Source: Shewanella ulleungensis (GTDB lineage Bacteria > Pseudomonadota > Gammaproteobacteria > Enterobacterales > Shewanellaceae). Taken from it: 64,000 nt of DNA. Shown in pieces: positions 19,289 through 28,023 of the stretch. Under the pieces are notes generated by a model. That model was given only the letters and a program-made list of their open reading frames with translations, was not told the DNA's origin and did no database searches. The translations under genes were made by a program, and so were the position numbers. The stretch lies in assembly GCF_014648315.1 (NCBI RefSeq), contig NZ_BMQW01000007.1:124001-188000 (forward strand), given 5' to 3'. The stretch's first letter is position 1. Each line of letters starts with the position of its first letter.

Positions 19289-19420
19289 ATGGCATTTTGG
19301 TTAGATTTAATGTTTGGAAACGCAATAGGGTTACTTTCTATGATTGTAATTTTTTGCACATTCGGAATCATGTCCTATCTCATGTGGATGTTTGTTGTAA
19401 AGTCTGCTCCGGTTAAGTGA
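19289..19420 (+). CDS. DUF3149 membrane microprotein
   Basis: A 43-aa protein starts at 19289 with GAGAGGA eight bases upstream. It begins MAFWLDLMFGNAIGLLS and has a single membrane helix (about residues 13-37) and a basic C-terminal end KSAPVK. Pattern and length match the DUF3149 family of proteobacterial microproteins, whose function is unknown. A strong terminator 66 bases after the stop supports a monocistronic unit. Confidence 0.88.
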   Translation: MAFWLDLMFGNAIGLLSMIVIFCTFGIMSYLMWMFVVKSAPVK

Positions 19421-19486
19421 GTCTCTAAATCGGTTAAGTTATTTTACTGCTTAATGTTCAATACTTCCTTGCGAATGATACAATTA

Positions 19487-19513
19487 GGGGGCTTTATAGC
19501 CCCCATTTTTTAT
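19487..19513 (+). terminator. Terminator after the DUF3149 gene
   Basis: GGGGGCT, loop TTAT, AGCCCCC, then a T run: a 7-bp, almost pure GC stem. Confidence 0.92.
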
Positions 19514-19528
19514 TGATATCTACGTGCT

Positions 19529-20140
19529 TTATGCGGCATGTTTTCTTGCTTGCACAAGACCATTAACAAAATGCGGTCTAGTTTTAATAAGATAACTCAT
19601 TTCTTCTGCACTAGGTTCTCCAGCCGGTAAACGCAATACATCACGGTTTAGATAAACACGCGCCTGCATCGAAATTTTATAGTCAGCTGTCGGTCCCTGG
19701 ATGGCGTAATGACGCTCATTACCTAATGTTTCTAGAATATTAGTATTAACTAGATTTTTCACTGCTAACTCATTTTGCGGCAGTGTCAAAATAGTTTGCC
19801 CTTGCAAGAAAAACTCTCGTAATAAAGCTCTTTCGGCCGGATCTAATAACTTCACCTTGGCTTCAATGGTTTCAACTGTGCGTTTCTGACGTAAGTTGAC
19901 AATTGCCTCATCAACCACAAATGCAAATAATTGACTAAGAAAATAGGCGACACCTATGATTAAACCTAACCCAATAAACTGGCCATAATCACTCACAATA
20001 TTTGCTAACGCCAGGCTAGCCAAAATATCTTTTGGGGCAAAAAGCAAAGCTGCACAGGTCACGACTCCCCATGCCATTACACTGACGAACACACGCTTGC
20101 CGTTCAGTAAATTCATCGAACCTATATTCATTTTCATCAT
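19529..20140 (-). CDS. Superinfection exclusion B (SieB)-like membrane protein
   Basis: The 203-aa protein has two N-terminal membrane helices (about residues 16-36 and 50-75), then a cytoplasmic domain with the block LLDPAERALLREFFLQGQ and a winged-helix-like tail. This is the layout of the SieB family (PF14163). Phage P22 and lambda SieB abort superinfecting phage, but most chromosomal members have not been studied. No phage gene lies nearby, so this looks like a resident chromosomal copy. It lies 385 bases downstream of tcdA on the same strand and is probably transcribed separately. Phage-defence function is inference from the family name. Confidence 0.75.
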   Translation of the reverse strand: MMKMNIGSMNLLNGKRVFVSVMAWGVVTCAALLFAPKDILASLALANIVSDYGQFIGLGLIIGVAYFLSQLFAFVVDEAIVNLRQKRTVETIEAKVKLLDPAERALLREFFLQGQTILTLPQNELAVKNLVNTNILETLGNERHYAIQGPTADYKISMQARVYLNRDVLRLPAGEPSAEEMSYLIKTRPHFVNGLVQARKHAA

Positions 20141-20525
20141 AGCTTACTCGCAGTGTCAGATTTTTGAACTTAACTCAAACAAAGCAAAAATAGTGCCAAG
20201 AGAACAAAGTGTATGCGCTGACACTTAAGTGATTGATTATAAAGATACCTATCTGATTACTCACCTATATAAGTCGAAATAAGAGTGCTAAAAGAGCCAA
20301 ATAACCCACGTTTTTCAATATCGATACTGTGATTTTTTAAATGCTATAGAACTGTTCAACAAAGCAGATTTCAATGAGTCATGGTATATCCGACAAAACA
20401 TCTCGATATAAAAGACGGTGAATAGGGCTACTAAAGTGATGCGAACACGATGAGGGAGCGGCTAGATACACCGCAAATTAAGCTAATAGATGTACAGAGC
20501 CATTATAGGTGTGTAACCCAATGCC
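20141..20525. other. Gap between tcdA and the SieB-like gene
   Basis: 385 AT-rich bases with no convincing frame, hairpin with T run or repeat. It presumably contains the promoter of the SieB-like gene. Confidence 0.5.
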
Positions 20526-21323
20526 TTACTTGGCGGCTAATTTAGCTAAGACTCGGCTCACGGCAACAAAAGCAAAAGTCCCAGTTACCATAGTGATTGC
20601 GCCAAATCCTGAGGCGCAGTCCATGCGCATACTACCTTCTGCTGTTGCTTTGGTATTACACACACTGCCATCAGCTTGCGGATAAACTAAATGCTGCGTT
20701 GAAAAAACGGCATCAACGGCGAAGCGACGTTGAACGTTTTTACTAAAATTGTATTCTTTACGCAGTATATTGCGCACTTTGGCCAATAAGGGATCTTGGA
20801 CAGTTTTAGCCAAGTCGGTGACTTGAATTAACGTCGGATCAGTTTGGCCACCAGCTCCACCTATAGTCACTAACGGGATTTTATTACGTTTACACCAAGC
20901 AATAAGGCCAGCCTTTTGCTTAACGGCATCAATACAATCAATGACATAATCAATCGTGCCGCCTTGCGATACCGGAACAAAATATTCACCTAAGTTATCT
21001 AACGTCACAAAATCTTCTACTTGATTCACTATACACTCAGGATTTATCTCGTTAATCCGCTTTGCCATCACCTCAACTTTCGACTGACCAATAGTCGACG
21101 TTAACGCATGAATTTGGCGATTGGTGTTTGTCACGCAAATATCATCTAAATCGATGAGTGTAATTTGCCCTATACCACTGCGAACTAGCGCTTCTGCGAC
21201 CCATGTCCCTACTCCGCCAATCCCAACAACCACAACATGTGCTTGTGAGAAAGTCGTCAATGCCGCTTGACCGTATAAACGGCCCACGCCAGCAAAACGA
21301 TGAGTATAAGATTCAGATAACAT
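20526..21323 (-). CDS. tcdA: tRNA threonylcarbamoyladenosine dehydratase
   Basis: TcdA (CsdL) dehydrates t6A37 of ANN-decoding tRNAs to the cyclic form ct6A using ATP. The 265-aa protein begins with RFAGVGRLYG. The E1-like adenylation motif is VVVGIGGVGTWVAEALVRSG, followed by LIDLDDICVTNTNRQ and DCIDAVKQK. The C-terminal region ends in a hydrophobic helix (GFGAITMVTGTFAFVAV), as in the E. coli enzyme. The activating CsdA/CsdE pair is not in the window. Confidence 0.95.
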   Translation of the reverse strand: MLSESYTHRFAGVGRLYGQAALTTFSQAHVVVVGIGGVGTWVAEALVRSGIGQITLIDLDDICVTNTNRQIHALTSTIGQSKVEVMAKRINEINPECIVNQVEDFVTLDNLGEYFVPVSQGGTIDYVIDCIDAVKQKAGLIAWCKRNKIPLVTIGGAGGQTDPTLIQVTDLAKTVQDPLLAKVRNILRKEYNFSKNVQRRFAVDAVFSTQHLVYPQADGSVCNTKATAEGSMRMDCASGFGAITMVTGTFAFVAVSRVLAKLAAK

Positions 21324-21623
21324 GGGTTACGCCTCAATTAACGACCAATTTCGGTGGCGATTCTAGCTGATTTCACACTAAAGCTAAATGCTTGTTGTCG
21401 ATAAATGGGTAACTGACTGAGTTGCACTATTTTGATGCAGCGACTTTTTATAGCAGCCGCTCTATTTGATTAATTATCAACCTTACTAGACTAAGGTCTA
21501 GTGATCCAAGTCGTTAATATGTTCAACAATTAAATTAACATACGCTAAACTAGCTTATTACCGCTTTTATTGTTGTGCGCTAGCCTATTTATTAATAAAT
21601 AGGAACATCCCAAAAGAGGTATA

Positions 21624-21782
21624 TCTGCACAAAAATGTGACAATAATTGATAAATTATCGTCGTTGTCACAGTTTTCTGCACAAATTTTTAGGTAGGACT
21701 AGTTTATTTGATCTAGCCCACACTATGACACTGCTAAATCTGTAAAAATCTGCACCAGATTGTTACAGGATAGTATCTGCAA
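21624..21782. promoter_or_regulatory. Repeat-rich regulatory region upstream of the porin gene
   Basis: TCTGCAC occurs at 21624-21630, 21676-21682 and 21749-21755, with a variant TCTGCAA at 21776-21782. TGTGACAA (21636-21643) and TTGTCACA (21664-21671) form an 8-bp inverted repeat that encloses a second one, ATAATT/AATTAT (21643-21648, 21653-21658). The layout suggests binding sites for one or more regulators of the porin. The factor is unknown. The rest of the 524-base gap holds nothing I recognise. Confidence 0.45.
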
Positions 21783-21847
21783 CGACTTCACTAACTAAAA
21801 CCATGAAAAATGGAATATAGAACATAACGTTCTAGGGAGCATGAAAG

Positions 21848-22873
21848 ATGAAAAAGACCTTAATCTCTGCATCAGTAGCCTCAGTACTTACACTAGTTTC
21901 TTTCGCTACACTTGCTGAAGGCCCAAGTTTCTATGGTCGTTTAGATTTAGCTGTAACTAATTCTGATAACGGCTCAACAACGCAAAATGGTAAAGAAGGT
22001 ACTGTGTTAGAGAATAACTTCTCTAACTTAGGTGTAAAAGGTAGTGAAAAAATTAGTGACGGTGTTGAAATCCTATACCAAATGGAATTTCAAGTAGAAA
22101 ACACCACTCAAACTGAAGATAGCAGTGGCGATGATGTAACATTCAAATCACGTAACACTTTCCTTGGTTTAAAAACTAATGCAGGTACTGTTCTTGTAGG
22201 CCGTAATGACACGGTATTTAAACAGTCTGAAGGTGGCATCGATTTATTCGGTAACTTCAACGCTGATATCGACCGTATGGTTGCTGGTCAAGATCGTAAA
22301 GCGGACGGTATTTGGTATTACTCTCCGATGATCGGTGGTTTGCTCACATTAAATGCGACCTATTTAATGGATGATAACTACGAAGGTTCTGATGAAGACC
22401 AGTACGCATTAAGTGCAACGCTAGGTGATAAAGGCCTTAAAGCCCACAATTACTATGTAGCAGCTGCGTATAACACTATCGGTGGCATTGATGCATACCG
22501 TGGTGTTGCACAAGTTAAATTAGGTGACTTCAAAGTGGGTGGCCTATATCAAAACACTGAAAGCCAAACAACAGATCAAGAAGGTGACTCTTTCTTCGTT
22601 AACGTATCTTATGACTTAAACGGCGTAAACTTAAAAGCTGAATATGGTCAAGACGATGCTGGTTTTGGTAAGTACTACAAAAACATTAAAGATGCCACTG
22701 GCACTGATGTTGACGTAACTAATATTACAATTGGTGCTGACTACCGTATTTCTAAGTCAACGCTAGTTTATGGCCATTATGCAATGTATGAAGGCGAGCA
22801 TAAAGTCGGTACAGCAACTGTTGATTTAGAAGATGATAACGTCTTCACTGTTGGCGCACGTTACGACTTTTAA
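21848..22873 (+). CDS. General porin (outer membrane trimeric beta-barrel)
   Basis: The 341-aa protein has a signal peptide cleaved after LAE or nearby (MKKTLISASVASVLTLVSFATLAEG), then FYGRLDLAVTNSDN. This is the Gram-negative porin start, followed by alternating strands and a C-terminal VGARYDF whose last aromatic residue is the BAM signal. Loop 3 includes the typical VGRNDTVFKQSEGGIDLFGNF stretch. It is preceded by GGGAG nine bases from the ATG. A long AT-rich leader with repeated motifs suggests regulated expression. Substrate preference cannot be read from the sequence; the many Asp/Glu residues hint at cation selectivity. Confidence 0.93.
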   Translation: MKKTLISASVASVLTLVSFATLAEGPSFYGRLDLAVTNSDNGSTTQNGKEGTVLENNFSNLGVKGSEKISDGVEILYQMEFQVENTTQTEDSSGDDVTFKSRNTFLGLKTNAGTVLVGRNDTVFKQSEGGIDLFGNFNADIDRMVAGQDRKADGIWYYSPMIGGLLTLNATYLMDDNYEGSDEDQYALSATLGDKGLKAHNYYVAAAYNTIGGIDAYRGVAQVKLGDFKVGGLYQNTESQTTDQEGDSFFVNVSYDLNGVNLKAEYGQDDAGFGKYYKNIKDATGTDVDVTNITIGADYRISKSTLVYGHYAMYEGEHKVGTATVDLEDDNVFTVGARYDF

Positions 22874-22915
22874 TCATTTTGATGCCGGCATAAGAAGCTA
22901 GGCGACATTAATGAT

Positions 22916-22948
22916 AAAAAATGCCAGTCTCATTAGACTGGCATTTTT
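22916..22948. terminator. Bidirectional terminator after the porin
   Basis: AAAATGCCAGTCT pairs perfectly with AGACTGGCATTTT around a CATT loop, with A and T runs on both sides. Confidence 0.93.
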
Positions 22949-23005
22949 ATATAAGTATATTTTAGTAAGCACCTATAGAAGAGTTACAACGACGGCTTAA
23001 GCGCC

Positions 23006-23323
23006 TTACACTATAACTTGATTGAATACTTCTACATGATGCGACTCAACAAGCTCTGGCATCACATTGTGAAAGTAGTGCTCAATTGCATCTTTAGCAC
23101 AATGTTTGTCAAACGCAGCACGATCGACAAATTTTTCAACAAAAGCCACTTTACGCTCATCTTCAACACTGACATTTAATTCATAGCGAATACACCCTAA
23201 CTCACGACGAGTATCAGGTACTAAGCTGGCTAATGCTGCCACTAACGCGTCACGCTTACCTTCTTTAGCTACAAACTGCGCAACGCACACTACTTGTTGA
23301 GTATTAATTGAATAATCAGACAT
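23006..23323 (-). CDS. ABM-fold putative quinol monooxygenase
   Basis: The 105-aa protein belongs to the antibiotic-biosynthesis-monooxygenase (YgiN-like) fold. VVCVAQFVAKEGKRDAL starts the ferredoxin-like barrel, CIRYELNVS is the second strand, FVEKFVDRAAFDKH is the third strand and helix, and a C-terminal HHVEVFNQV completes it. These dimeric proteins oxidise quinols or act on other small aromatics without a cofactor. It lies 16 bases downstream of the elaA-like gene and probably shares its transcript. Confidence 0.85.
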   Translation of the reverse strand: MSDYSINTQQVVCVAQFVAKEGKRDALVAALASLVPDTRRELGCIRYELNVSVEDERKVAFVEKFVDRAAFDKHCAKDAIEHYFHNVMPELVESHHVEVFNQVIV

Positions 23324-23339
23324 TTATATTCCTTAACAT

Positions 23340-23801
23340 TTATGAATAAGTGAGCAACATATCAAGATGTGGTATGCCGTCTTCAAGATACACTTCAGAA
23401 TTAACAACAAAACCAAGATGTTGATAAAAATGACGTAAATAATCTTGGGCACCAATTTGTATATGATCATTTGGCCAGCGTTGTTTTGCAATGGTTATCG
23501 CACGCTGCATTAATTGATTAGCTACGCCCTGACCTCGTGCTGATTTGGCAACGACCACACGACCTATACTGGCTTGAGGGTAACTGACATTCGGCGCAAG
23601 TATACGACTGTAAGCTACAATTTCTTGCTGATTGTTAATGGCGAATAAATGCCTTGCTTGCACATCTTTGTCTTTACCATCTAATTCAGGGTAAGGACAA
23701 TTTTGTTCTACAACAAACACTTCTACACGTAGTTGTAACACCCCATAGAGTTGCTCTAAAGACAACTCAGTAAAGCCAACGTCTAACCATGTTAACGACA
23801 T
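23340..23801 (-). CDS. elaA: ElaA-type GNAT acetyltransferase
   Basis: The 153-aa protein matches E. coli ElaA in length and layout: LYGVLQLRVEVFVVEQNCPYPELDG at the start, then ASIGRVVVAKSARGQGVANQLM, where the R/Q-x-x-G-x-G/A acetyl-CoA loop is RGQGVA, and a C-terminal HFYQHLGF. The substrate is unknown. It follows the EmrB-like gene by 45 bases in the same direction, so it may be the third member of an efflux transcript. Confidence 0.88.
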   Translation of the reverse strand: MSLTWLDVGFTELSLEQLYGVLQLRVEVFVVEQNCPYPELDGKDKDVQARHLFAINNQQEIVAYSRILAPNVSYPQASIGRVVVAKSARGQGVANQLMQRAITIAKQRWPNDHIQIGAQDYLRHFYQHLGFVVNSEVYLEDGIPHLDMLLTYS

Positions 23802-23846
23802 TTTTCACCTTAATCTGTTGTACTAATTAATATAATACTAACATGA

Positions 23847-25463
23847 TTAATGCATTTCATTAGGTTGTTCAGAGCCACTTTTTGCGGCCGGTTTTCGAAT
23901 TAATAACACCGCAATGACCGCGATAAAAAGCAAACACGACATAATAAAAAATACGTCGTTATAAGCTTGAACATATGCCTGTTGCGTCATACTTTTTGCC
24001 AGTAAAGCATAGGCTTGATTACCTGCACTGACACTGTCTGAACCTGCACTTTGTAATAACAAACTAGTGTCATTAATATATTGATATGCTTGTGCACTCA
24101 CGGCTGGCAATGTCTCTTTGATATGTGCTAAATGCATACGGGACAAGTTATCGCTTAACGTCGCCACCAGCGCAATACCAAAAGCGCCACCGAGATTACG
24201 CATCACGTTCAATACCGTCGATGCTGAAGCATTTTCGTGTGCATGAAGATGCATCGTCGCTAAAATACCAATCGGCACTAAAATAAACGGCTGCCCTAGC
24301 GCCCTAACAATTTGTGCAGTAATCATTTGGTCACCAGCATAATCAATCGTCATATGGCTATTCATATAATAACTGATTGAGAACAACGCAAAGCCAATGG
24401 CAGCTAAGTAACGAGGATCAAAACGCTGCATCAATTTAGGCACTAACGGTAAAACTAATAACTGCGGAAATCCCATCCACATGATCACTTCACCAATTTC
24501 AAGCGGTGTGTAGTCATGAATTTGCGACAGATATAACGGGATTAAATAAATGGCTCCAAATAATGCCATACCCAATAAAAAATACGCCACGGTCGACAGT
24601 GCAAAGTCGCGTTGTCCAAGCAGCCGAATATTCACCAAAGGTTGAGATTTGCGTAGTTGGATCCAAATAAATAAACCGATGTTAATCACTGCAATAATCG
24701 CGAGATTGCGAATAAGCTCAGAGCCAAACCAATCTTTACGATTACCTTCTTCAAGCACGACCTCTAAACAGCCCATTCCCAGCGCCATTGTGATAATACC
24801 GGAGTAATCTGCATTTTTGAGTTTGTCCCAAATAATGGGTTTACGCTCTAACCCATACGCCAGCATCACCATTACCAATATGCCCGGCGGTACATTAATA
24901 TAAAAAAGATAATGCCAACTAAATTGCTCAGTTAACCAACCGCCCAGTGTTGGGCCAATAGACGGTGCAAATGTGGCTGTAACGCCAAACAACGCCATGC
25001 CCATAGCACGTTTATTGTCGGGTAAAAATTCGAGAATAAGTCGAAAAGCTAATGGAATAAGTGCGCCACCAAAAAAGCCCTGTAATGCACGAAAGGCAAT
25101 CATAGACTCAAGATTCCAGGACATGGAGCACAATATCGATGCAACAATAAAGGCCGCTGTCGTCCACAGTAAATAACGCCTGGTCGATAAACCCGTGCTG
25201 AGCCAGCCGGACAACGGAATAGCGATCATTTCGGCGACCAAATACGCGGTCGCGATCCAGCTACCTTCTTCTAACGTCGCACCTAAACTGCCTTGAATCT
25301 CCTTCATTGATGCATTGGTGATTTGAATATCCAAAATCGCCATAAATGCACCAATAAGCCCACCCGCTACCGCAATCCATGAGCGATAACTACCACGTTG
25401 ATACCCTGTCGGTTTATCGTTGGCCACTTGATTAACATCGACCACTGCCACTGACTGGCCCAT
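23847..25463 (-). CDS. EmrB/QacA-type (DHA2) MFS drug efflux transporter
   Basis: The 538-aa protein has 14 predicted membrane helices. The DHA2 motif LDIQITNASMKEIQGSL lies in the first helix (about residue 45). The motif-A-like GWLSTGLSTRRYL follows helix 2, and motif C is in the FAPSIGPTLGGWL segment. It is translated one base after the EmrA-like adaptor on the same strand, the standard EmrAB tripartite arrangement that pumps hydrophobic toxins through TolC. The end is EQPNEMH. No TolC homologue is nearby. Confidence 0.93.
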   Translation of the reverse strand: MGQSVAVVDVNQVANDKPTGYQRGSYRSWIAVAGGLIGAFMAILDIQITNASMKEIQGSLGATLEEGSWIATAYLVAEMIAIPLSGWLSTGLSTRRYLLWTTAAFIVASILCSMSWNLESMIAFRALQGFFGGALIPLAFRLILEFLPDNKRAMGMALFGVTATFAPSIGPTLGGWLTEQFSWHYLFYINVPPGILVMVMLAYGLERKPIIWDKLKNADYSGIITMALGMGCLEVVLEEGNRKDWFGSELIRNLAIIAVINIGLFIWIQLRKSQPLVNIRLLGQRDFALSTVAYFLLGMALFGAIYLIPLYLSQIHDYTPLEIGEVIMWMGFPQLLVLPLVPKLMQRFDPRYLAAIGFALFSISYYMNSHMTIDYAGDQMITAQIVRALGQPFILVPIGILATMHLHAHENASASTVLNVMRNLGGAFGIALVATLSDNLSRMHLAHIKETLPAVSAQAYQYINDTSLLLQSAGSDSVSAGNQAYALLAKSMTQQAYVQAYNDVFFIMSCLLFIAVIAVLLIRKPAAKSGSEQPNEMH

Positions 25464-25464
25464 A

Positions 25465-26559
25465 TTAACGCCCTGCAGTTACAGCGACCGAATCATTAAA
25501 TATCGCCTTAGCGGTGGCATGTACTTCAGTTACACTCTCGGTATCGACCTTAACGACTGCACTCAGTCCAGGTAAAATACGGGGTGGTGTTATCGTGGAA
25601 TTCTGGTTATCAATACGGATCCGCACCGGAATACGTTGAACAATTTTAGTAAAATTACCGGTAGCATTCTCAGCAGGCAACAAGCTAAATTTAGAACCAG
25701 ATGCTGGCGCTAAGCTGTCGATAAAGCCATTAAACTCTTCATCTGGATAGGCATCCAGTGTAACTTTAACCGCCTGACCAGGCTGCATATGTGCAATTTG
25801 AGTTTCTTTAAAATTAGCCGTTATCCAAACCTGAGAATCAGGCACTAAGCTAAACAATGCTTGTCCGGGTTGCACGTATTGCCCAACTAAAGCACCACGC
25901 TTACCAATAACCCCAGAAAATGGCGCGGTAATTTGAGTGTCGGTTAATTGAATATTGGCTAATTCAACACTGGCTTGAGCTTGGTCAACGTCAGCTTGAG
26001 CCTGTAATAACTGGGCATTAAACACTGACAATTCACGTTGTTTCGCCACTAATGCCGCTTGCGCTTCATCAACATGTGCCGATGCCGAATCAAAATTAGC
26101 TTGCAGTTGATCAACATCATTTTGCGAGCTGTAATTACTCACTTTCAGCTTTTGCGATCGTGCTAGCTGCTGCTTAGCAATTAATTGATCCGATTGCGAT
26201 GCTACCACAGCCGCTTTAGCCTGATTAATTAGCGCTTGTTGTAAATCCACTTTAGCCGCCAGTGTCTGTAAATTAGCTTGCGAACTCGCTAACACAGCCT
26301 GACTTTGCGCAACACGCGCCACAAATTGACTGTCTTCTAATTGTGCAAGTACATCACCTTGGTTCACATGTTGATTATCGCTCACAAGCGATTGCACAAT
26401 ATACCCAGGTACTTTGACACTAATACTTGAAATATCTGACTCTACATAGGCGTTATCGGTCGACTCAATAAACCGCACTTGTAACCACCAATAAACGCCT
26501 GCGATAACGACCGCCAGAATAATACTTGGCACTATGATAAAACGTTTATTAATAGACAT
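25465..26559 (-). CDS. EmrA-like periplasmic adaptor (HlyD family)
   Basis: The 364-aa membrane-fusion protein has an N-terminal membrane anchor (about residues 7-25), a lipoyl half-motif (STDNAYVESDISSISVKVPG), a long coiled-coil hairpin (about residues 90-205, rich in Gln/Ala) and a second lipoyl half (ITAPFSGVIGKRGALVGQYV). It bridges the inner-membrane EmrB-like pump and an outer-membrane TolC-type channel. It is the first gene of the operon and is transcribed divergently from the LysR regulator, with 96 bases between start codons. Confidence 0.93.
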   Translation of the reverse strand: MSINKRFIIVPSIILAVVIAGVYWWLQVRFIESTDNAYVESDISSISVKVPGYIVQSLVSDNQHVNQGDVLAQLEDSQFVARVAQSQAVLASSQANLQTLAAKVDLQQALINQAKAAVVASQSDQLIAKQQLARSQKLKVSNYSSQNDVDQLQANFDSASAHVDEAQAALVAKQRELSVFNAQLLQAQADVDQAQASVELANIQLTDTQITAPFSGVIGKRGALVGQYVQPGQALFSLVPDSQVWITANFKETQIAHMQPGQAVKVTLDAYPDEEFNGFIDSLAPASGSKFSLLPAENATGNFTKIVQRIPVRIRIDNQNSTITPPRILPGLSAVVKVDTESVTEVHATAKAIFNDSVAVTAGR

Positions 26560-26655
26560 GCTGAACTCCTAATTTATTACCTTCAAGTTTACTACTGTTT
26601 CGTGTAATTTATTAGATAGCTAAAATTCAACCCACTGTTCCACAGGTGTAACAAT

Positions 26656-27591
26656 ATGGATCTCAATCGTGTTCAGATTTTCTCGCAAGTAGTAGAACAA
26701 GGCAGTTTTACTGGAGCGGCTAAAGCTTTAGGGATCACTAAAGCGACGGTCAGCCGTAAGATTGCCGAATTAGAAGCAGATGTGGGGGTTCAGCTATTAT
26801 TTCGCACTACTCGAGCATTAAAACTCACTGAAGCCGGATCAAGTTATTACCATCGCATCAATAAAATTCTGCAAGATTTACAAAGTGCAGAAGACCTATT
26901 AAGCGCGAGCCAACAAGACATTAAAGGCAATTTAAAAATCATCAGCCCTATCGAATTAGGACAATTATTTCTTGGGCGTATTTTCGCGCGTTTTCTTGCC
27001 GCTTACCCCAACATCACAATCGATGCAGAGCTAACTAACCGTAAAGTGGATGTAATTGAAGAAGGAGTGGATTTTTTATTCCAAATAACAGAGATACATG
27101 ATCCTAAATTACAAAGTTATTCACTGGTTATTGCGAGTAGGCAACTGATGGCTAGCCCCGACTATCTTAAACGTCATGGCACGCCAAAAGTTCCACAAGA
27201 TTTAATGAATCACACCGCGATAAAATTGCAATCGGCACACATCAATGGTGGCTGGCGCATCTTCGATGGCAGTCAGTGGCTCGACTTAGATCCGCCCGCT
27301 CAGCTTAAAGTAAATAATGTCACATTTGCACGAGAAGCCGCCATCGAAGGGCTTGGAATCACTGCTGTACCAGTGATCATCGCACAAGATGCAATAACCA
27401 ATCAGCAACTCACCCCGATTTTAGAAGCCTTTCCAATGGCACAAACTAAAGTAACATTAAGCTTTCCTCAACGGGTATATATGCCGCGTAAATATATTGT
27501 TTTTATGGAGTTTCTTTATGCTGCGCTTATTGAAAATTGGGGCGATAATGTACTAGAAATCCCCGACTTTATTCATATGGAGTCACACTAG
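26656..27591 (+). CDS. LysR-family regulator of the divergent efflux operon
   Basis: The 311-aa regulator has the LysR N-terminal helix-turn-helix (FSQVVEQGSFTGAAKALGITKATVSRKIAELE) and an effector-binding domain. This orientation, divergent from the transporter it controls, is the textbook LysR layout, so it probably regulates the emrAB-like genes through the 96-base shared region. The ligand is unknown. No hard-to-place residues are seen. Confidence 0.92.
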   Translation: MDLNRVQIFSQVVEQGSFTGAAKALGITKATVSRKIAELEADVGVQLLFRTTRALKLTEAGSSYYHRINKILQDLQSAEDLLSASQQDIKGNLKIISPIELGQLFLGRIFARFLAAYPNITIDAELTNRKVDVIEEGVDFLFQITEIHDPKLQSYSLVIASRQLMASPDYLKRHGTPKVPQDLMNHTAIKLQSAHINGGWRIFDGSQWLDLDPPAQLKVNNVTFAREAAIEGLGITAVPVIIAQDAITNQQLTPILEAFPMAQTKVTLSFPQRVYMPRKYIVFMEFLYAALIENWGDNVLEIPDFIHMESH

Positions 27592-27832
27592 AATTGACTG
27601 ACTGACACTTATATCTTTATGCTTTTGTAATCTAGGTCTAGCGCTAAATAATCTATCGATGTTATAGATATTTTTAGTCAACTTGGTGCTAGTATCGATT
27701 TAAGCTTTTAGCCAACAGGATACTTATCTCAACGCTATATTCGCATTACTTATACTTGATATTGTGATTCATATATTGTTTAAAACTTTTACAGAGTGAT
27801 CAAAGCCCTGCGCCATACACGGAGTAAATAAC

Positions 27833-27955
27833 ATGAGCAAAGAACGTAATAATTCAAAAGAGTCAAAAAAACAACCGTTGCTATCTTTAAAAGAAAAGCG
27901 AGCAGCAAAAGAAGCGAAAAAAGCACCAAGTTCTTCAGTCATCAAAGGCAAATAG
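27833..27955 (+). CDS. Lysine-rich 40-aa microprotein
   Basis: ATG at 27833 is preceded by GGAG eight bases upstream. The protein starts MSKERNNSKESKKQPLLSLK and continues EKRAAKEAKKAPSSSV, ending IKGK: about a third Lys/Arg, without cysteine or aromatic residues. The likely form is disordered or a single amphipathic helix around KEKRAAKEAKK, which could bind nucleic acid or ribosomes. A strong terminator follows the stop by 24 bases, which supports a real, monocistronic gene. I do not know the family. Confidence 0.7.
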   Translation: MSKERNNSKESKKQPLLSLKEKRAAKEAKKAPSSSVIKGK

Positions 27956-27973
27956 CCTAGCCTGATGTGAGAT

Positions 27974-28008
27974 AAAAAAATACCGAGCCATGAGCTCGGT
28001 ATTTTTTT
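27974..28008. terminator. Bidirectional terminator between microprotein and TonB receptor
   Basis: ATACCGAGC, loop CATGA, GCTCGGTAT (27980-28002), flanked by an A run and a T run, lies between convergent genes. Confidence 0.92.
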
Positions 28009-28023
28009 AGGCCTATAAACGCA

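Noticed and set aside
19529..20140. Prophage remnant, suggested by the SieB-like gene
   Set aside because: No integrase, structural phage gene, attachment-site repeat or shift in composition is found next to it or near the tRNA-Leu.
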